Shown here piece by piece: positions 61,450 through 64,000 of a stretch of 64,000 bases of DNA (its first letter is position 1; each line of letters begins with the position of its first letter). Under the pieces are notes generated by a model. That model saw only the letters and a program-made list of their open reading frames with translations. It did not search any database and was not told the origin of the DNA. Source of the stretch: Limnovirga soli (GTDB lineage: Bacteria > Bacteroidota > Bacteroidia > Chitinophagales > Chitinophagaceae); NCBI RefSeq assembly GCF_013106755.1, contig NZ_WHPF01000013.1, positions 62,001 through 126,000 on the forward strand. Reading direction: 5' to 3'. The position numbers were made by a program, and so were the translations under genes.

Positions 61450-62253
61450 TCAATTCCATTTCCATCTATCCAATAGTTTGAGTCTATTTCTTAAAACAAA
61501 TAATCCCCATTTTGATTTTACTTTATTTTTTTTAATTTTTCTATTTAAGAGAATTTCAAAGGTTAAATCTGGTTCAATAAAAGTTCCATTATTATAGCAC
61601 TCGTTGCAAAATGCTGTATTTAAACTTCCATCTTGGTCAGTACCATTCTTAATCATAGAATCAAATTCAGTAAGGCAACTTTGACAGTATTGGTAATATT
61701 TTTTCTTCTCATTTAATTGTCGCTTAAATAATTCATCTTGTAACGTTTGCTGTTTTACAATCCCAAGTATTCCGATTAACATTAGTATCATGGAAAATGT
61801 TACAAAGTTATTTGTATCCTCAAATTCATCATGCAAGTCCTTGGAATAATTTTTTATTTTTTTTGTAAATAATTCTAGTTTAAGACTACCTAAATCTATT
61901 TTATTATTTAACCTTACAATATTCAAATACATTTTATAAAAATTATCATAGAGTATTGTAGTGTCGTAATTAGAATATTCAAAAAAAACCCTACCTGAAT
62001 CATTATAACTTATTGGATTTTTGATGTTATTAATAAAAGCAAGTCTTTTAGATTCACTTTTTATGTTTTCAACTTCGTTATCAACTGACTGTCTTTCAAC
62101 TTCTAAACTGTCCGCCTGATTATCAAATTGTATAGATAAATTTTCAAAAGATTTATAATAATTGATATAATCAGTATAGGTATATATTCCTAATCCTAAA
62201 CCCAATAGAAATATCAATTTATTTAGATTATCAGGTAATGAAGGGATTGTCAT
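61450..62253 (-). CDS. Two-pass membrane protein with C-terminal zinc ribbon
   Basis: 267 residues from the ATG at 62253 (MTIPSLPDNLNKLIFLLGLG). The open frame extends to 62331, but that part contains the integrase terminator. Two transmembrane segments (about 12-30 and 150-168) flank a coiled-coil loop; the C-terminal part has CQSC and CNEC knuckles with GTDQDGSLNTAFCNECYNNG between and after, the pattern of the putative zinc-ribbon-2 family (CQSCG...GTNADGS..YCxYC). The combination with membrane helices is uncommon. Operon with the gene below. Confidence 0.6.
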   Translation of the reverse strand: MTIPSLPDNLNKLIFLLGLGLGIYTYTDYINYYKSFENLSIQFDNQADSLEVERQSVDNEVENIKSESKRLAFINNIKNPISYNDSGRVFFEYSNYDTTILYDNFYKMYLNIVRLNNKIDLGSLKLELFTKKIKNYSKDLHDEFEDTNNFVTFSMILMLIGILGIVKQQTLQDELFKRQLNEKKKYYQYCQSCLTEFDSMIKNGTDQDGSLNTAFCNECYNNGTFIEPDLTFEILLNRKIKKNKVKSKWGLFVLRNRLKLLDRWKWN

Positions 62254-62279
62254 ATAATTTCTAGAGTTTATAAATGAAA

Positions 62280-62306
62280 ATGCCGACCCCATGAAGAAGT
62301 CGGCAT
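62280..62306 (-). terminator. Terminator of the integrase gene
   Basis: 8-bp stem ATGCCGAC / GTCGGCAT with an 11-nt loop; the minus strand continues TTTCATTTAT. It decides the start of the downstream membrane gene. Confidence 0.7.
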
Positions 62307-62332
62307 GTAAAATATAACAAATAAGAAACAAA

Positions 62333-63574
62333 TCAAAAATTCAGTAGGGTAGAAGAAACATTCTTGTAGACATCAGTAGGCAATGATTTCAGATAGTGCT
62401 CTGTCGTTGCGGTTGAAGTGTGTCCCATCATATCACTTATGAATGCAATCGGCGTTCCGTCCAGCTTCATCTTCGTTCCGAAGGAGTGTCTAGCCAAAGC
62501 CAAGTTCAATTGAACATCTAAACCAATTTGTTCGCCAATCTTGTTCAGCTTTTTGTTCATGTGTCTCTTGAACGACTGCAACCTCTTTTCCATCTGCTCA
62601 GCCGACATGTCATTTGACAGGATAGGAAATATAAAGTCATCAGCATGTTTATTTGTGCCCCTACGCCTCTTCAAAATCTCTTTTGCCTCATCGTGAAGGT
62701 AGACAACCACATCCTTACCACCCTGCTTTGTCCTGCTCGTCTTGCTTCTTTCGAAGGAGAACATTTCGCCAACCAAGTATCTGTTGCGCAGGTGTAGAAT
62801 GTCCTTTATGTTCATCCCGTTGCACAGGTAGGAGAAAAAGAAAAAGTCCTTTGCCTTATACTCTGCAGAACCAGCAGGCTTGTACTCAAACAGCAATTTC
62901 AAGTCCTTCGGATATAGAACTGACTTGCTGCGCGATGATACGCCGACCGAGTAGTCCTTGAATGGGTAGTTCTTCTGAGAAATCAGCCCCATCTTTATCG
63001 CCTTATTGAATATCACCCTAAGATGCCTTAGGTACATGTTCGTGGTCGATATGCTCCTTCCGTTCTTCTTCATCCATGCGGCGTACGACCGAAGGTAGTC
63101 AACATCAATATCCTCAAGGTTCATCTCCCCACGAAAGTTAACCAACGACCTTATCGTACCCCTATAAAGGATTGAGGTCTTGAATCTCTCCTCCTTGTTC
63201 AGTTCGTCAATCTGCTGGCCAAATAAGAAACCCATGGACGTCTTCGTGAAAGAATTTATGTCTGTTTCTCCAGCAAACATCTTTCTGAATGATTCCCTTG
63301 AAGGTTTAGGCAGCATCTCAAGAACCTGCTCAGCCTTCGTCTTGTAGTCGAATAGAATCTTCCTCAACGACTTCACCTCCTCGCTGCCACCCCTTCCTTC
63401 CAAAGCCTTGTCGAAGTCCTTTCGGGTAGCATAGACCCTAAGACCTGTTTTGAACTGCTGACCGTTGAGGTATATCCCAAGCTGAATGGGACATAAAGGG
63501 TTCTTCTTGTCTGACCCGGCTTTGGGGTAGCGGGCATCGAACTGAAGGTTAACCGAGTGATTTTTCTGTTTCAT
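62333..63574 (-). CDS. Tyrosine recombinase (integrase, CTnDOT-like group)
   Basis: 413 residues. N-terminal Arm-binding-type domain (about 1-90), SAM-like core-binding domain (about 110-205) and catalytic domain (about 215-400). Visible catalytic residues are Arg362 (LARHSFGTKM), His385 (DMMGHTS) and nucleophile Tyr394 (TEHYLKSL). The first Arg of the triad is missing: the helix reads YLCNGMNIKDILHL. IntDOT is also known to lack this Arg and yet is active. It should catalyse integration and excision, with tRNA-Asn as the likely site. No excisionase is visible in the window. Confidence 0.92.
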   Translation of the reverse strand: MKQKNHSVNLQFDARYPKAGSDKKNPLCPIQLGIYLNGQQFKTGLRVYATRKDFDKALEGRGGSEEVKSLRKILFDYKTKAEQVLEMLPKPSRESFRKMFAGETDINSFTKTSMGFLFGQQIDELNKEERFKTSILYRGTIRSLVNFRGEMNLEDIDVDYLRSYAAWMKKNGRSISTTNMYLRHLRVIFNKAIKMGLISQKNYPFKDYSVGVSSRSKSVLYPKDLKLLFEYKPAGSAEYKAKDFFFFSYLCNGMNIKDILHLRNRYLVGEMFSFERSKTSRTKQGGKDVVVYLHDEAKEILKRRRGTNKHADDFIFPILSNDMSAEQMEKRLQSFKRHMNKKLNKIGEQIGLDVQLNLALARHSFGTKMKLDGTPIAFISDMMGHTSTATTEHYLKSLPTDVYKNVSSTLLNF

Positions 63575-63638
63575 GTTTTATATTTTCACCGAAGATGCCG
63601 TGTGCAAGAATGGCGCATCCTACCCGTCGCGCTAAACA

Positions 63639-63657
63639 ATTGCAAGGATTTTGCAAG
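63639..63657 (-). other. Possible integrase arm-type sites, integrase side
   Basis: Minus-strand CTTGCAAAATCCTTGCAAT, two CTTGCA units 11 bp apart, in the gap upstream of the integrase gene. It mirrors the CTTGCAG pair at 48041-48060. Confidence 0.35.
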
Positions 63658-63687
63658 ATTGATTATCTTAGATACACAAAACCCTAT

Positions 63688-64000
63688 ATGATGGAACATA
63701 CCAACGGCAAGCCGAAGGCAGAAATAAAGTCAAATACCGAGACAATTCAGGAAGGCAAGGAAACATGTGGAATCATTATGCCAATTGCAGATTCACCAGG
63801 ATATGAACCAGGTCACTGGATTTCTGTTAAAAAAATTGTTGAAGCAGTAATAGACGAGGCAGGTTTTATTCCAAAGATGGTAAGCGATTCCGATGACATA
63901 AAAATTATACATACAAATATTGTCTCAAATATAGCCGACAATCCAATTATTGTATGTGACGTAAGCTCAAGAAATCCAAACGTTATGTTTGAACTTGGTC
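63688..64000 (+). CDS. Nucleoside 2-deoxyribosyltransferase/TIR-like protein (partial, runs off the window)
   Basis: 104 residues before the right edge. GIIMPIADSPGYEPGHWISV and CDVSSRNPNVMFELG match the nucleoside-deoxyribosyltransferase-like/TIR-like fold: the D-V-S-x-R-N-P-N-V-x-x-E-L-G loop holds the catalytic-type Glu and an Asp. Proteins of this fold cleave N-glycosidic bonds of nucleosides or NAD, and many serve as effectors in phage defence. The start may be either of two adjacent ATGs. The C-terminal part, which would show any partner domain, is outside the window. Confidence 0.75.
   Translation, partial: MMEHTNGKPKAEIKSNTETIQEGKETCGIIMPIADSPGYEPGHWISVKKIVEAVIDEAGFIPKMVSDSDDIKIIHTNIVSNIADNPIIVCDVSSRNPNVMFELG

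Noticed and set aside
1-64000. CRISPR array
   Set aside because: No regularly spaced repeats with unique spacers were seen; the dispersed 18-bp motif is spread over kilobases.

Overview
The window is chromosomal DNA from a member of the Bacteroidota, most likely a Chitinophagaceae-type bacterium. The evidence is type IX secretion sorting domains of both classes (A and B), a PorP/SprF-type partner, DUF4270 and DUF4907 lipoproteins, promoters of the Bacteroidota type (TTG about 19-20 bp upstream of TAnnTTTG), and weak Shine-Dalgarno signals. The species cannot be fixed from the sequence.

Region 1 (about 1-47.8 kb) is core chromosome. It holds a TPR protein; a two-component pair (NarL-type regulator 2715-3356 and propeller histidine kinase 3545-6649) followed by a secreted fibre-like protein and a secreted zinc protease; a FemAB/GNAT-like transferase with two small DUF proteins; a 2855-residue PKD/Ig adhesin with its SprF-like partner; a Crp/Fnr regulator beside a rhodanese; murF, polA and purU; a LytS/LytTR regulatory cluster; outer-membrane and DUF4270 proteins; a kelch/DUF4907 pair; a SWIM-SNF2 helicase; tRNA-Arg; a lone receiver; hflX; a Rieske protein; and tRNA-Asn. 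Sixteen copies of an 18-bp motif, ACAAGWGTGCGACGCAAG, plus two variants are scattered between these genes.

Region 2 (about 48-64 kb) is a mobile element that starts just after tRNA-Asn and runs to or past the right edge. It has a CTnDOT-like tyrosine recombinase, a ParB-like protein coupled to a divergent cytosine methyltransferase, a putative polymerase-like replication protein, an AlkB-like dioxygenase, a phage holin, many small membrane proteins, broken genes and an IS21 remnant. The dispersed 18-bp repeat is absent here, which supports foreign origin. The right edge carries the start of a nucleoside-deoxyribosyltransferase/TIR-like protein, and the left end has a tandem pair of small membrane proteins with a GDNNVV-type motif next to a PD-(D/E)XK-like protein. 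Both look like accessory or defence cargo.

The strongest undescribed signals are three. (1) Two homologous 5' leaders in the mobile element, before the 165-aa protein and before the replication-like protein, fold into the same H-type pseudoknot with compensatory base changes and an identical 18-nt gap to the start codon. (2) An 18-bp palindrome, ATCATTGGATTCAATGAT, occurs at the promoter of the NarL-type regulator and twice, 42 bp apart, at the promoter of the secreted fibre-like gene, in the same register to the -33 element. This predicts the regulator's operator, autoregulation and one target. (3) The dispersed intergenic repeat family stops at the mobile element.
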